Assembly: GCA_902779915.1 (NCBI GenBank)
Contig: CACZDM010000002.1
Location: 2,243 to 66,242, forward strand
Length of the DNA: 64,000 nucleotides
Direction: 5' to 3'
From: Oscillospiraceae bacterium
Lineage (GTDB): Bacteria; Bacillota; Clostridia; Oscillospirales; Ruminococcaceae
Below the pieces are notes generated by a model. It saw only the letters and a program-made list of their open reading frames with translations, had not been told where the DNA came from and did not search any database. Made by a program: the position numbers and the translations under genes. How positions within the stretch are numbered: the stretch's first letter is position 1; each line of letters starts with the position of its first letter. This document shows positions 33,497 to 43,854 of this stretch, piece by piece.

Positions 33497-35902
33497 CTAT
33501 TTTGCAACAATATTGACAAGCCTATTCTCAACATAAATCTCTTTAATAATCCGTTTTTCGCGAAGATCCATCGCTATTTTTTTGTCCTGCTTGGCACGCT
33601 TTAAAACCTCATCCTTTGCCAAATCCACCGGTATTATCAGCCTGGACTTGATTTTACCGCATATTTGCAAAACAATTTCAATATTTTCGTCTTTGCACTT
33701 ATCAGGATCATAATCCGGCCATTTTTGCTCATGAACATATCCTCCAAAGCCGATTATTTCATACAATTCTTCCGAAATATGCGGAGCAAAAGGACTCAAA
33801 AGAATAAGCAAAATTCGCATTTCCTGGTTTGTTATAGACCCCAAATCATAAATTTCATTTAAAAACGCCATCATAGCTGCAATTGCTGTGTTAAATTTCA
33901 TATTTTCTATGTCATCAGTTACTTTTTTGATCATTTTATTTAAATTTGCGTCAACCTCTTCCCGAATCTCCTCTCCTTCAACCATATCCTGTAAATTCCA
34001 CAATCTGTCTAGAAATCTTTTGCAGCCTTTAATTGAAGATGAACTCCAAGGAGCAGATTTTTCAAAATCACCCATAAACATTTCATAAAGCCTTGTCGTG
34101 TCTGCGCCATATTCGCCAACAATTTCGTCAGGATTAACTACATTTCCTCGGGATTTGCTCATTTTTTCGCCATTTTGACCTAAAATCATTCCATGACTAG
34201 TTCGCTTTGAATATGGTTCTTTTTGGGAAACAACGCCTATGTCAAACAAAAATTTATGCCAAAATCTTGAATATAGAAGGTGCAGCGTGGTGTGTTCCAT
34301 GCCTCCGTTATACCAATCAACAGGCAGCCAATAGTCAAGTTCTCCAGAGCTTGCAACAGCGTCTCCACAGCAAGGATCACAATACCGCAAGTAATACCAA
34401 GAAGACCCCGCCCATTGAGGCATAGTGTCTGTTTCGCGTTTTGCTTCCCCTCCACATTTTGGGCATTTTGTGTTGACAAATTCATCAATTTTTGAAAGCG
34501 GCGATTCCCCATCATCCGTCGGCTCAAAATCGGTAATATCCGGCAATTTAATCGGCAAATCCTCCTCTGAAACAGCAACAATTCCGCATTTATCGCAATA
34601 GACAATTGGAATCGGCTCCCCCCAATAGCGCTGGCGAGCAAAAACCCAATCCCGCAGCTTATAGTTGGTTTGAGCGCGGCCTTTTTTGTTTTGCTCAAGC
34701 CATTTTATCATCTTAATTTGAGCGTCTTTAACAGTCAGCCCATTTAAAAATCCAGAATTAACCATTTTCCCGCAGGAGCATGATGTGAACGCCTCTTTTT
34801 CAACATTCCCGCCCTCAACAACTTCAACAATTTCTATATTAAACTTTTTAGCAAATTCATAATCCCGAGAATCATGAGCAGGAACGGCCATTATCGCCCC
34901 GGTTCCATAGCTGATTAAAACATAATCCGAAACATAAATTGGAATCTCTTTGCCGTTTGCTGGATTTACTGCCCTAATCCCACTTATTTTGAACCCTGTC
35001 TTGTCTTTGCTGATTTGACTCCTCTCAAATTCAGATTTTTTAGAAACCTCCTGCCGATATGCCGATATTTCATCCATGTTTTCAATTCTGCTTTTCCACT
35101 TGTCAATGAAAGGATGCTCCGGCGAAATAACCATATATGTCGCGCCAAACAACGTGTCGGGCCTTGTTGTATACACATATAGTTTATCCCCAACAGTTGT
35201 TTCAAACTCAACCTGCGCTCCATAGCTCCTTCCAATCCAGTTTTTTTGCTGAATTTTAACAGGTTTTATATAGTCAACATCGTCCAGATCATCAATTAAT
35301 CTGTCTGCATATTGCGTTATTTTAAGCATCCATTGCGATTTATTTTTTCTCACAACATCGCTTTGACATCTTTCGCATTTTCCATTAACAACCTCCTCGT
35401 TCGCAAGGACACATTTACAGGATGTACACCAATTGACTGCCATATATTTTTTATATGCTAGACCTTTTTTGAACATTTGCAAAAATATCCACTGGGTCCA
35501 TCTATAATATGAAGGATCGGTTGTGGATATTTCCCTGCTCCAATCGAACGAAAGGCCAAGATTTTTCAGCTGGTTTTTAAATCGATTTATATTATCCCTT
35601 GTAATAATTTCGGGGTGTATGTGATTTTTTATTGCAAAATTTTCAGTTGGAAGGCCAAACGCGTCCCACCCCATCGGATATAAGACGTTATAGCCCTGCA
35701 TGCGCCGCTTTCTCGCAACAACATCCAGCGCAGTATATGACCTCGGATGACCGACGTGAAGCCCCTTTGCTGAAGGGTATGGAAACTCAACCAGCGCATA
35801 AAATTTAGGCTTTGTGTGGTCTTTTGAGGCCCTAAATGTTTGATCATCATCCCAAAATTTCTGCCACTTTTTTTCTATATTTTTAAAGTCATATGTTTTC
35901 AT
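33497..35902 (-). CDS. leuS: Leucyl-tRNA synthetase
   Basis: Class I synthetase of 801 residues. The HIGH box is HVGH in [14 protein letters not shown] near residue 45, the KMSKS box is [12 protein letters not shown] near residue 575, and an editing domain (CP1) with [14 protein letters not shown] lies between. Zinc-type cysteines (CTSC, CERC) occur near 150-180 and CGGEAKRET later. The ATG at 35902 follows GGGGAGG; the frame opens 6 codons further up. No T-box leader is visible. It follows rsfS by 15 bases. Confidence 0.97.
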   Translation of the reverse strand: MKTYDFKNIEKKWQKFWDDDQTFRASKDHTKPKFYALVEFPYPSAKGLHVGHPRSYTALDVVARKRRMQGYNVLYPMGWDAFGLPTENFAIKNHIHPEIITRDNINRFKNQLKNLGLSFDWSREISTTDPSYYRWTQWIFLQMFKKGLAYKKYMAVNWCTSCKCVLANEEVVNGKCERCQSDVVRKNKSQWMLKITQYADRLIDDLDDVDYIKPVKIQQKNWIGRSYGAQVEFETTVGDKLYVYTTRPDTLFGATYMVISPEHPFIDKWKSRIENMDEISAYRQEVSKKSEFERSQISKDKTGFKISGIRAVNPANGKEIPIYVSDYVLISYGTGAIMAVPAHDSRDYEFAKKFNIEIVEVVEGGNVEKEAFTSCSCGKMVNSGFLNGLTVKDAQIKMIKWLEQNKKGRAQTNYKLRDWVFARQRYWGEPIPIVYCDKCGIVAVSEEDLPIKLPDITDFEPTDDGESPLSKIDEFVNTKCPKCGGEAKRETDTMPQWAGSSWYYLRYCDPCCGDAVASSGELDYWLPVDWYNGGMEHTTLHLLYSRFWHKFLFDIGVVSQKEPYSKRTSHGMILGQNGEKMSKSRGNVVNPDEIVGEYGADTTRLYEMFMGDFEKSAPWSSSSIKGCKRFLDRLWNLQDMVEGEEIREEVDANLNKMIKKVTDDIENMKFNTAIAAMMAFLNEIYDLGSITNQEMRILLILLSPFAPHISEELYEIIGFGGYVHEQKWPDYDPDKCKDENIEIVLQICGKIKSRLIIPVDLAKDEVLKRAKQDKKIAMDLREKRIIKEIYVENRLVNIVAK

Positions 35903-35916
35903 AAAAAACCTCCCCT

Positions 35917-36270
35917 TCAATTATATATACTATTTGCAGATACTTCAACCCCATCTGCCCATATATTTTCCAAATCATAGAATTTTCTTGTGTCTTTGTG
36001 GAATATGTGTATAACAAGATCCCAATAGTCTAAAATAACCCAGCTAAAATTCACATCTTTTTCGATTTTCCTTGGAATTTTTCCCGCAAAACTCAAGCCC
36101 CCTTCAACAGCATCAACCAAACTTTTAACATGCCGAACATTGTCAGAATCCACAACAACAAAATAATCGCATAATGTTGTTAATTTATCAATTTTTATGA
36201 TTTTTATGTTTTTGGCCTTCTTTTTGTCCAAAATATCAACAACTATTTTTAAAAAATCTTTAGTTTTCAT
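35917..36270 (-). CDS. rsfS: Ribosomal silencing factor RsfS
   Basis: A 117-residue protein that binds L14 and blocks subunit joining when nutrients are scarce. Family features are [34 protein letters not shown] and the [19 protein letters not shown] core. The ATG overlaps the stop of the preceding gene (ATGA), indicating coupling. The nadD/yqeK-rsfS order is standard for Firmicutes. Confidence 0.94.
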   Translation of the reverse strand: MKTKDFLKIVVDILDKKKAKNIKIIKIDKLTTLCDYFVVVDSDNVRHVKSLVDAVEGGLSFAGKIPRKIEKDVNFSWVILDYWDLVIHIFHKDTRKFYDLENIWADGVEVSANSIYN

Positions 36271-37460
36271 TCCAGTTTATCCCCCTGCTCTTTACATTTT
36301 TTTTTAAAATTATGGCAAAGTTGGTTATAGCAATCAATGGTTGCTGGATGTATCGAACAATTTTTTTCACAAAGCTGTTTAATAGAAAGCTTCAAATGAA
36401 ACAAAAGCGCCATATCAAGGTCACTTTTGGCAAGTTTTCTTTCAAAATCAACCTCTCCATATTTCCTATCATCGCTAATACAATCTGCAATATAAATTAT
36501 TTTCTCAAATTTTGTCATATTTTCTCGAGCTGTTGTGTGATATAGTATGGCATTCAAAATTTCCTGGCTTTCAATTCCAAGCCACTTTTTGCAGTATATT
36601 GCGCCCGCTATAGCATGCCATATTTTGGGGCTGCTTTTTTCAACCGGGCTCAAAACCTTCCCTTCATCCTGAATAATTCGCAACAGGCTCTTTTTATCCT
36701 TCTCCTTGACTATATCGTGCAAAATCCCCGCTATTTCAGCTTTTTTCTCGTCTTCGTGATATATTTTAGCAAGCCCCTTTGCAGCTTTTGCAACCATTTG
36801 ACAGTGAGTAAATCTTTTTACAGACAACCTGTTTCTGGACGCATCAAAACATTCCCTAAACAAGGCTCCCTTTTGACAATAAACACCATTTTTTAATACA
36901 TATTTTTCAACATCGCTGTTTAAATATCCAAAGCAACTCAGCCCCTGCGCAAATCTAATACGCGCATATTCAGAAGAAATATTTGACATTTCAAATTTAA
37001 CAATAACCACATTTTTTCCAAACTTTTTAATTTTTTTCTTGGCAGACAAATATTCCTCTTGGGAAAATACAATCAGTATAATTGACGCAAAATTAAATAT
37101 ATTTCCACATGCATAGCACAAATTTAGGAAAATCATCAAACCATACTCGATAATTAGATGCAAACCATCAAAATAAAATTTATTTTTAATTTTTTGTAAT
37201 ATATTGAAAATTTGACCCGAATCTTTGAAATTTTTTTCCGAATCATATATTTCAAACCTCTCACAATTTTTAGTGGCTAGGCGACACATATTCCGCCTGT
37301 CTTCAATTAAAGGCAACTGTTCATATTTATTTCGAGAAATGTTTGACAAAACCAACAAAATTTTATCCAGGCCAAGCTTGTCTTTTAATTTGTTCATAAG
37401 CAGCATATGCCCATTATGAATTGGGTTGAAAACTTGTATAAAAACACCGATATTAGACAT
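36267..37460 (-). CDS. NadD-like/YqeK fusion protein
   Basis: A 397-residue two-domain protein. Residues 1-190 resemble nicotinate-nucleotide adenylyltransferase: the HNGH of FNPIHNGHMLL and NISSEYARIRF are in place. But the usual GGTFDP, PPHK, SYTxDT, GAD...W and RPG motifs are replaced (FIQVFNP, LSNISRNK, DSGQIFN, IIEYGLM, VFSQ). The NAD-synthesis function of this half is therefore doubtful. Residues 200-397 are an intact YqeK HD domain (ILHDIVKE, WHAIAGA, LYHTTARENMTKFEK, YIADCIS), expected to hydrolyse Ap4A-type dinucleotides. The ATG at 37460 has a weak GGTGG 13 bases away; upstream in-frame codons lack anything better. A promoter TTGACA-16-TAGAAA lies just upstream. First gene of the leuS operon. 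Confidence 0.82.
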   Translation of the reverse strand: MSNIGVFIQVFNPIHNGHMLLMNKLKDKLGLDKILLVLSNISRNKYEQLPLIEDRRNMCRLATKNCERFEIYDSEKNFKDSGQIFNILQKIKNKFYFDGLHLIIEYGLMIFLNLCYACGNIFNFASIILIVFSQEEYLSAKKKIKKFGKNVVIVKFEMSNISSEYARIRFAQGLSCFGYLNSDVEKYVLKNGVYCQKGALFRECFDASRNRLSVKRFTHCQMVAKAAKGLAKIYHEDEKKAEIAGILHDIVKEKDKKSLLRIIQDEGKVLSPVEKSSPKIWHAIAGAIYCKKWLGIESQEILNAILYHTTARENMTKFEKIIYIADCISDDRKYGEVDFERKLAKSDLDMALLFHLKLSIKQLCEKNCSIHPATIDCYNQLCHNFKKKCKEQGDKLE

Positions 37461-37697
37461 TATAATCCGAGTTCCACCCTTCTTTTTTATGCTTTTTTCT
37501 AAATAAAACAAACTTTATGTCAATTATTAAAATTTTTTATGAATTTTCTAATTATTCACATTTAACCAACTCTTTTTTTGATAATTGCGTCTTCCAAACT
37601 GCCAATAAACATCTTCAGTCGCTCCATTTTTTGCCAGCACAAACTGTTTTAATACTATTTGTAATCTCTCTTGGCCTTACCCTTGGCCACCTTCAAA

Positions 37698-38285
37698 TCA
37701 TTTCCATTCCTCAATCTTTTGCGTCAATTTCAAAAGCGCCTTTGCCCGATGGCTAACCGCGTCCTTTTGCTGGGGCCTCATGTTTGCAAAGCTAACGCCT
37801 TTAAATTTAAACAAAGGGTCATACCCAAAACCGCCATGTCCTTCTAGATGAGTGGATATCTCGCCCTCACATATTTCACATATATTAAACATTTTTCCAT
37901 CTTGGTTAATAAAACAAAGCGCACAAACATATCTCGCCCGCCTGTCTTCAACGCCTTCAAGCGCTTTCAAAAGCTTTTGGTTGTTGCCCTCGTCCGTCGC
38001 AGCAATCCCAGGCTTGGCAGAATACCTAGCAGAATATATCCCAGGAGCACCCCCAAGCGCCAAAACTTCCAATCCAGAATCATCCGCAATAACCGGCAGT
38101 TTCAAAGTCTCATATGTCTGGAGCGCTTTAATTTTGGCATTTTCAACAAAACTTTGGCCAGTTTCTTCTATGTTTTTGTTCATTCCTGCTGATTTTCTCG
38201 AAACAACGTCAAACCCAAGCGGCCTCAAAATCCGATCAAATTCCGCTATTTTTCCCTTGTTTTCGCTCGCAATAACAACAACCAT
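37698..38285 (-). CDS. rdgB: XTP/dITP pyrophosphatase (RdgB/HAM1)
   Basis: Removes deaminated purine nucleotides from the pool. The 195-residue chain shows VVIASENKGKIAEFDRIL, ADDSGLEVLALGGAPGIYSARYS and GFGYDPLFK, all family signatures, and ends in the SHRAKAL motif. The ATG follows GGAGGAG. It comes 2 bases after the ftsY stop. The 200 bases after it hold no recognisable gene or strong terminator. Confidence 0.95.
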   Translation of the reverse strand: MVVVIASENKGKIAEFDRILRPLGFDVVSRKSAGMNKNIEETGQSFVENAKIKALQTYETLKLPVIADDSGLEVLALGGAPGIYSARYSAKPGIAATDEGNNQKLLKALEGVEDRRARYVCALCFINQDGKMFNICEICEGEISTHLEGHGGFGYDPLFKFKGVSFANMRPQQKDAVSHRAKALLKLTQKIEEWK

Positions 38286-38287
38286 TG

Positions 38288-39217
38288 TTAAATCTCCTCC
38301 TGCGAAGAATCAGAGTCAAACAAAGCCTTTGTGAAAAGCTCGGGGTCAAAGGGCTGCAAATCGTCAATTTGTTCGCCAACTCCAATAAATTTTATAGGCA
38401 ATCCCAAATTTTTTCGAATAGATATCACTATCCCGCCTTTAGCAGTTCCATCCAATTTAGTAAGTATAATCCCCGTGAGTCCCGATGCTTTCCCAAATTC
38501 CTTAGCTTGAACAACTCCATTTTGACCAGTTGTCGCGTCAACAACCAAAAGAATTTCTATATCCAAATCCGAAGCCTCTTTTTTAACAACATCACTAATT
38601 TTTTTCAACTCTGCCATGAGATTTTTCTTATTGTGAAGCCTGCCAGCCGTGTCGCAGATCGCAACATCAACATTCCTTTTTTTAGCAGCAACAACAGTGT
38701 CAAAAACGACTGCAGCAGGGTCTGCGCCTTCCCTGTGTTTAACAATCGAACAGCCAACTCTTTGGGCCCATATTTCAAGCTGATCTATCGCGGCCGCCCG
38801 GAAAGTGTCTGCTGCTCCAACAATAACTTCTTTTCCTTGATTTTTCAAAATATTGGCTAATTTTCCAATAGTTGTTGTTTTTCCAACGCCATTAACGCCC
38901 AAAACCAATATAATACTGGGAGTAGTACCTGTTTTTAAATTTTCATCACCAGTCAAAATTTCTCTAATAATTTCTATTAATTCCTGCCTTGCTTCCTGCG
39001 TGTGTTTTATCTTTTTTTTCTTTATGTTCTCTCTTAAATTGTCGATGATTTCAACGGAAGTTTCCATGCCAACGTCCGCCATAATCAAAATTTCTTCCAA
39101 TTCTTCGTAAAGGTTTTCGTCTATTTTATCGCTCGAGTCAAAAACAGCATTAATTTTTTGGGCTATTCCTTGTCTTGTTTTTTTCAAGCCATTCTTTAAT
39201 TTTGCGAAAAATCCCAT
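38288..39217 (-). CDS. ftsY: Signal recognition particle receptor FtsY
   Basis: A 309-residue SRP GTPase at the membrane that docks ribosome-SRP complexes to SecYEG. Motifs: LGVNGVGKTTTIGKLA (G1), DTFRAAA, DTAGRLHNKKNLM (G3) and TKLDGTAKGG (G4), with GVGEQIDDLQPFD at the end. The acidic A-domain of E. coli FtsY is absent, as in Firmicutes. The ATG at 39217 follows GGGGGAG. The smc-ftsY order is conserved in Firmicutes. Confidence 0.96.
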   Translation of the reverse strand: MGFFAKLKNGLKKTRQGIAQKINAVFDSSDKIDENLYEELEEILIMADVGMETSVEIIDNLRENIKKKKIKHTQEARQELIEIIREILTGDENLKTGTTPSIILVLGVNGVGKTTTIGKLANILKNQGKEVIVGAADTFRAAAIDQLEIWAQRVGCSIVKHREGADPAAVVFDTVVAAKKRNVDVAICDTAGRLHNKKNLMAELKKISDVVKKEASDLDIEILLVVDATTGQNGVVQAKEFGKASGLTGIILTKLDGTAKGGIVISIRKNLGLPIKFIGVGEQIDDLQPFDPELFTKALFDSDSSQEEI

Positions 39218-39258
39218 ATATTCTCCCCCTAAGTCAATAATTTTAGCAGAGTTTAATT

Positions 39259-42200
39259 TCATCCGTTAACTATTTTCCCCGCTTCTCTAGCTGATTTTAG
39301 CTTTAACACCCTAGAAATTCCATCATCCTGCATGGTAACTCCATATAAAACATCCGCCTCCTCCATTGTCCCGCGCCTGTGCGTTATAACGATAAATTGT
39401 GTGTCATCGTCTATATTTTTTATATATGCGGCAAATTTAGCAACATTAACATCGTCCAAAGCAGCCTCTATCTCATCTAAAATGCAAAACGGGGAGGGCC
39501 TAAATTTAATTATAGCAAAATAAATCGCAATTGCAACAAAAGCTTTCTCTCCCCCAGACAAAGAAGCCAAATTTTTGATGATTTTCCCGGGAGGCTGAAC
39601 TTCTATATTGATTCCGCTTTCCAAAACATCCGCCTCATCATCCAAAGACAAATCAGCCTCCCCTCCGCCAAACAACTGCTTAAATATTTGCTTGAAATTG
39701 TTATTAATTTGATAAAACGATCTTTTAAAGATGTCTCTCATGGAAAAAGTTAAAGATTGTATTAATTTTTCGAGTTCAATTTTAGAATTTTTAGCATCAT
39801 TAACCTGATCATTCAAAAAATTATATCTTTCATACACCTCCTCATACTCAGAAATTGCTTCCAAATTTATCGACCCTAACTTTTTAATTTCAGATTTTAC
39901 ATATAGTAATTTTTTCCTAGCTTCAAAGTAATCCCCGCCTCCGTCAAAATCAGACTGCGCTTCAGATAAAGTTATTTCATACGTCTCCCACATATTTTCG
40001 ATTATTTTGTCATATTCAAGGTTCAATGATTTTTTTTGCTCTTCCAAACGCGCAAACTCATTTCCAAAATGTTCTTTAGCTGTCTGATGCTCTTTTTCTG
40101 TCTCCCTGAGCGACCCAGACATTTTTTCCGTTTCAGTTCTTTTTTCAATTAATTCATTAATTTTCTCGTCAAATGAAGAATTTTCGAAATGTTCCTCCTC
40201 TTTAAGCGCCTTCTCTTTTTGCAACTGACATTGCTTTTTTTCAACCAATTCAAGTTGAGCTCGAATTTTGCTTTTTAATTCAACCAATTTATCGACGTTT
40301 CCCTCATTTAATCTATTCATATCATTAATTTTAGACTCTTCATTATTTATATTAATATAAATCTCATTTTTTCTGATGTCAAGCTCACGCAACTGGCTTT
40401 CAAACTCAACTCTTTTTTGTTTAAAATCATCCTGTTTAATTTGCAAAGAATTTATATTTTTTTTAACATTTTCTATATATATATTAACAGAGTCAAGTTT
40501 TTTCAAAGAATCATCCTTGGAAACGCCCAAATCATCAATCTGCTTCTCAAGCCTCAAACTTTCAGATTCAAGCTCGCTCAAATCATCGCTCAAACTCAAA
40601 ATCAAATCTTTAAGTCGTTCCAAATCACCGGAAAATTTAATTTTGTCCTCGGCGCACGCTTTCATTTCGCTCTCTAAAACTTTAATCTCATATGATATTT
40701 TTTCTATTGACACTTTCAAATCATCCCGCCTATTTTTGGTCGCGCCAAATTTTTTATTCAAATCATCAATTTGAGTTTTAAGCGAAGATATTTCACTTTT
40801 TCTTGATAAAAGTCTCAAATTTTTGCTTCTAGAACCACCTGTAAAAGATCCTCCCGAGTTGATGACTTGTCCATCTAAAGTCACAATTTTAAATGCATAA
40901 TCATATTTTTTTGCTATTTGAGTCCCAAAGTCCAAATCATCAACAATAACAGTTCTCCCAAGCAAATTTTTAACTATATTCTCATATTTATTATCAAAAT
41001 GTAGCAAATTAGCCGCAATGCCAATAAAACCTTCGCAATGTTCAATATTATCCGCTTTAATCAATTTTCCTCTAATCGAGGTCAACGGAAAAAAAGTCGC
41101 ACGCCCCAAATCCTGGCTTTTCAAAAATGCGATAGCTTTCCTTGCAACCAGCTCATTTTCAACAACAACATTTTGCATTCCCCCGCCAAGCGCAGTTTCT
41201 ATCGCAGTAGTGTATTCACGCGGAACGTCTATTAATTGAGAAACCGTCCCGCAAATTCCCAACAATCCGCCGCTTTTTCCAAGTTTTAGAATTTGCTTAA
41301 CGCTATAATTATATCCGTCAAAATTTTTTTCCAAATCATTTAAAATTTCAACTTTTTGTTGTTTTTTCAAAATTTCCTTCTCGATTTGTCTAAAATTTGC
41401 TTCAGCCTCATCAAACTGCCTTTTTCGAGAATTCAATTTCATTTCATATCCAAGCTTGGAATTATTTAAGCTTTGGCACCGAGCATCAACATTCGAAAGC
41501 AATTTCAAAATTTCATCTCTAGCATTTTGAACTTCAGAACGCTTCTGCTTTTTATCCAAAACAGTTTTATTTAAATATTCTTTTCTGTCAGAAATTTCAC
41601 TAACCCTAGAATTAAAAGATGATATATTCAAAGATAGTTTTGACTTTTCTAAAATATATGAATTCAAGTCCGAATTCAACTCAACATAACGCGAATTTAA
41701 ATCACCACATTTTTCGTCAAATTTAACAAATTCATTCTTTTTAAAATTCAATTTTTCATTAATATTTCCCAATTTTTTCTCAAGCTCAGCAATCAATTTC
41801 TTCTTTTCATTGATTTTTTCAGCCAGATCATCGCCACTTTCTATAAGCTCTTTCTCCTCATCCTTCATCCTGCAAATATCCGAACCAATATGATGGATTT
41901 CGCCCGACAAAACCGCAATTTTTGTTTCTCTCAAACTAGATTCTCGAATAAATTCTTCCTTTTTATTGCGCAGACGTTCGATTTCGAGTTGAAAATTTTG
42001 GACATTATCATACGCCAATTTGATTTTATTAGACACTTGCTCCAAAAACTGCTCTTCATGAAGATAGCTTTTTTTCGCCTCATTCAGCCGATCATCCTGC
42101 TTTTTAAGCTTGCTTTCAATAGACTCCAAATCTTTAAGCCAAATAAATATCTCAAGCCTGCGTTTTTTTGCGTCAAATTTCTTAAACTTTTTAGCTTTTT

Positions 42201-42828
42201 CACACTGGACCTTAAGCGGTCCGATCCTATTTTCCAACTCGCCCAATATATCTGTTAATCTGACGAGATTTTCCTGCGCCAGTTCTAATTTTTTGACTGC
42301 TTCTTTTTTTCTATACTTATATTTAGTTATTCCCGCCGCTTCCTCAAATATCTGACGGCGTTGAGAAGATTTCGCAGAAACAATCTCATCAATCCTGCCC
42401 TGTCCAACAATCGCATACCCTTCCCTGGAAAGCCCAGTGTCCATCAAGATCTCGCTTATTTCTTTTAACAGAACATTTTTTCCATTTAGCGCATACTCAC
42501 TGTCGCCATTTCGATAGTATTTTCTGGAAATCACAATTTCATCCGAGTCCATATCAATTAATTTATCACTGTTGTCAAAAATTAAAGACACTCTCGCAAA
42601 TCCATTGGGCTTTCGTTTACGCGTCCCTGCAAAAATAACATCCTCCATCTTTTGGCCACGCAAACTTTTTGTCGACTGTTCGCCCAAAACCCACCTGATA
42701 GCGTCGCTAATGTTGCTCTTGCCGCTCCCGTTAGGCCCAACGACAGCAGTCAACCCGTCCTCAAAATCAAGCCTGGTTTTATCGGGAAAAGACTTAAATC
42801 CACAAAGCTCCAAAGACTTCAATTTCAT
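39259..42828 (-). CDS. smc: Chromosome segregation protein SMC
   Basis: A 1189-residue condensin ATPase that loops DNA with ScpA/ScpB. The N-terminal head has the P-loop VVGPNGSGKSNISDAIRWVLG, then a first coiled coil of about 330 residues, the hinge (GYNSVKQIL... EVALGGG-type region near 520-660, with GGSFTGGSRSKN), a second coiled coil, and the C-terminal head with the signature LSGGEKAFVAIAIYF, Walker B PFCILDEIEAALDD and the D-loop. ATG at 42828 or GTG at 42831 are both possible behind GGAGG. Length and domain order are normal. Confidence 0.97.
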   Translation of the reverse strand: MKLKSLELCGFKSFPDKTRLDFEDGLTAVVGPNGSGKSNISDAIRWVLGEQSTKSLRGQKMEDVIFAGTRKRKPNGFARVSLIFDNSDKLIDMDSDEIVISRKYYRNGDSEYALNGKNVLLKEISEILMDTGLSREGYAIVGQGRIDEIVSAKSSQRRQIFEEAAGITKYKYRKKEAVKKLELAQENLVRLTDILGELENRIGPLKVQCEKAKKFKKFDAKKRRLEIFIWLKDLESIESKLKKQDDRLNEAKKSYLHEEQFLEQVSNKIKLAYDNVQNFQLEIERLRNKKEEFIRESSLRETKIAVLSGEIHHIGSDICRMKDEEKELIESGDDLAEKINEKKKLIAELEKKLGNINEKLNFKKNEFVKFDEKCGDLNSRYVELNSDLNSYILEKSKLSLNISSFNSRVSEISDRKEYLNKTVLDKKQKRSEVQNARDEILKLLSNVDARCQSLNNSKLGYEMKLNSRKRQFDEAEANFRQIEKEILKKQQKVEILNDLEKNFDGYNYSVKQILKLGKSGGLLGICGTVSQLIDVPREYTTAIETALGGGMQNVVVENELVARKAIAFLKSQDLGRATFFPLTSIRGKLIKADNIEHCEGFIGIAANLLHFDNKYENIVKNLLGRTVIVDDLDFGTQIAKKYDYAFKIVTLDGQVINSGGSFTGGSRSKNLRLLSRKSEISSLKTQIDDLNKKFGATKNRRDDLKVSIEKISYEIKVLESEMKACAEDKIKFSGDLERLKDLILSLSDDLSELESESLRLEKQIDDLGVSKDDSLKKLDSVNIYIENVKKNINSLQIKQDDFKQKRVEFESQLRELDIRKNEIYININNEESKINDMNRLNEGNVDKLVELKSKIRAQLELVEKKQCQLQKEKALKEEEHFENSSFDEKINELIEKRTETEKMSGSLRETEKEHQTAKEHFGNEFARLEEQKKSLNLEYDKIIENMWETYEITLSEAQSDFDGGGDYFEARKKLLYVKSEIKKLGSINLEAISEYEEVYERYNFLNDQVNDAKNSKIELEKLIQSLTFSMRDIFKRSFYQINNNFKQIFKQLFGGGEADLSLDDEADVLESGINIEVQPPGKIIKNLASLSGGEKAFVAIAIYFAIIKFRPSPFCILDEIEAALDDVNVAKFAAYIKNIDDDTQFIVITHRRGTMEEADVLYGVTMQDDGISRVLKLKSAREAGKIVNG

Positions 42829-42855
42829 CACACATTATCCTCCGGAAAATTGACG

Positions 42856-43854
42856 TTACAACAAAACTAAATCACCAACAGCAACAGACTCATCGCCAAC
42901 AACTTTCAAAAAATATCCACTATCTCTCAAATTTAAGACATTTGATCTTTTATGGCCAACCACTTTTGAAATTTCAGAATTATTAACCAAAATTTTATAT
43001 GATCCACTTTCGCAATTTTTCAGAATATTTTTTAACTTTTTCAAATATATTCTGCTTTCACAAAGTTCTCTGAATGACGGATGATATATTCCAGCAACCA
43101 TCTCTTTCTCAATGTCCTTTTGAGAATGAAGCCCAAGCCGTATAACCTTAATATTATTCTTATTAAACAATTCCAATAATTTCGAACACAAATCGACGCC
43201 TTCATCCAAGCCCAAAGGCCGATACTGGCCCGAATTATACCACTTCTCAAGCAAAGTCCCCCTAAAAACAACAGTTGGATATATTCTAATCGTTTTTGGA
43301 AATATCCTAATTATTTTGTTTGCTGTTTCAAAAACACTCCAAGCACTCTGTCCGGGCAAGCCAACCATAATCTGCAATCCAAGCTCAATCCCTCGACCCA
43401 ATATTTTGCTGCATGCACATTCAGTGTCAAAAGATGTATGACCTCTTAAATTTTTCTTCAAAACATCATCGTCCATGCTCTGGGCGCCAAGCTCTATGGA
43501 ATTGACAAATCTGCTCTGCAAAATGTCCAATATTTCATCATCAATACAATCCGGCCTTGTCGAAACCCTAACTCCAAAAAATCCTCCATCGCCAATATAT
43601 TCGCTGACGCAATCTAAATATCCAACCATAAGCTTGCGATCTATTGCAGTGAAGCTGCCTCCAAAAAAAGCAATTTGCGTGTTTTTTCTCTGATCAGGGC
43701 TCATGCGCTTATATTGAACATCACACACCTTGCGGACTTCTTCAAAAGTCGGAGCCAAAACCTTGCCTGAAATAACATTCTGATTGCAAAAAGAACACAA
43801 GTTTTTACACCCCATGTGTGGTATGAAAAAAGCTATATTAGAATGCGCCGACAT
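42856..43854 (-). CDS. Elp3-like radical SAM protein
   Basis: A 332-residue radical SAM enzyme. The iron-sulfur motif CKNLCSFC is at about 16-23, followed by FFGGSFTAIDR and a TIM-barrel with SIELGAQSMDDDVLK and GLQIMVGLPGQS, the Elp3/YhcC pattern. The GNAT domain that completes true Elp3 is missing. This gene is commonly found between rnc and smc in clostridia. The function is not established; tRNA modification is a guess. It starts right after the rnc stop (TAG ATG). Confidence 0.85.
   Translation of the reverse strand: MSAHSNIAFFIPHMGCKNLCSFCNQNVISGKVLAPTFEEVRKVCDVQYKRMSPDQRKNTQIAFFGGSFTAIDRKLMVGYLDCVSEYIGDGGFFGVRVSTRPDCIDDEILDILQSRFVNSIELGAQSMDDDVLKKNLRGHTSFDTECACSKILGRGIELGLQIMVGLPGQSAWSVFETANKIIRIFPKTIRIYPTVVFRGTLLEKWYNSGQYRPLGLDEGVDLCSKLLELFNKNNIKVIRLGLHSQKDIEKEMVAGIYHPSFRELCESRIYLKKLKNILKNCESGSYKILVNNSEISKVVGHKRSNVLNLRDSGYFLKVVGDESVAVGDLVLL

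Noticed and set aside
37517-37756. 79-codon plus-strand frame between rdgB and the nadD/yqeK gene
   Set aside because: Overlaps the end of rdgB on the other strand, lacks a ribosome site and resembles no protein.
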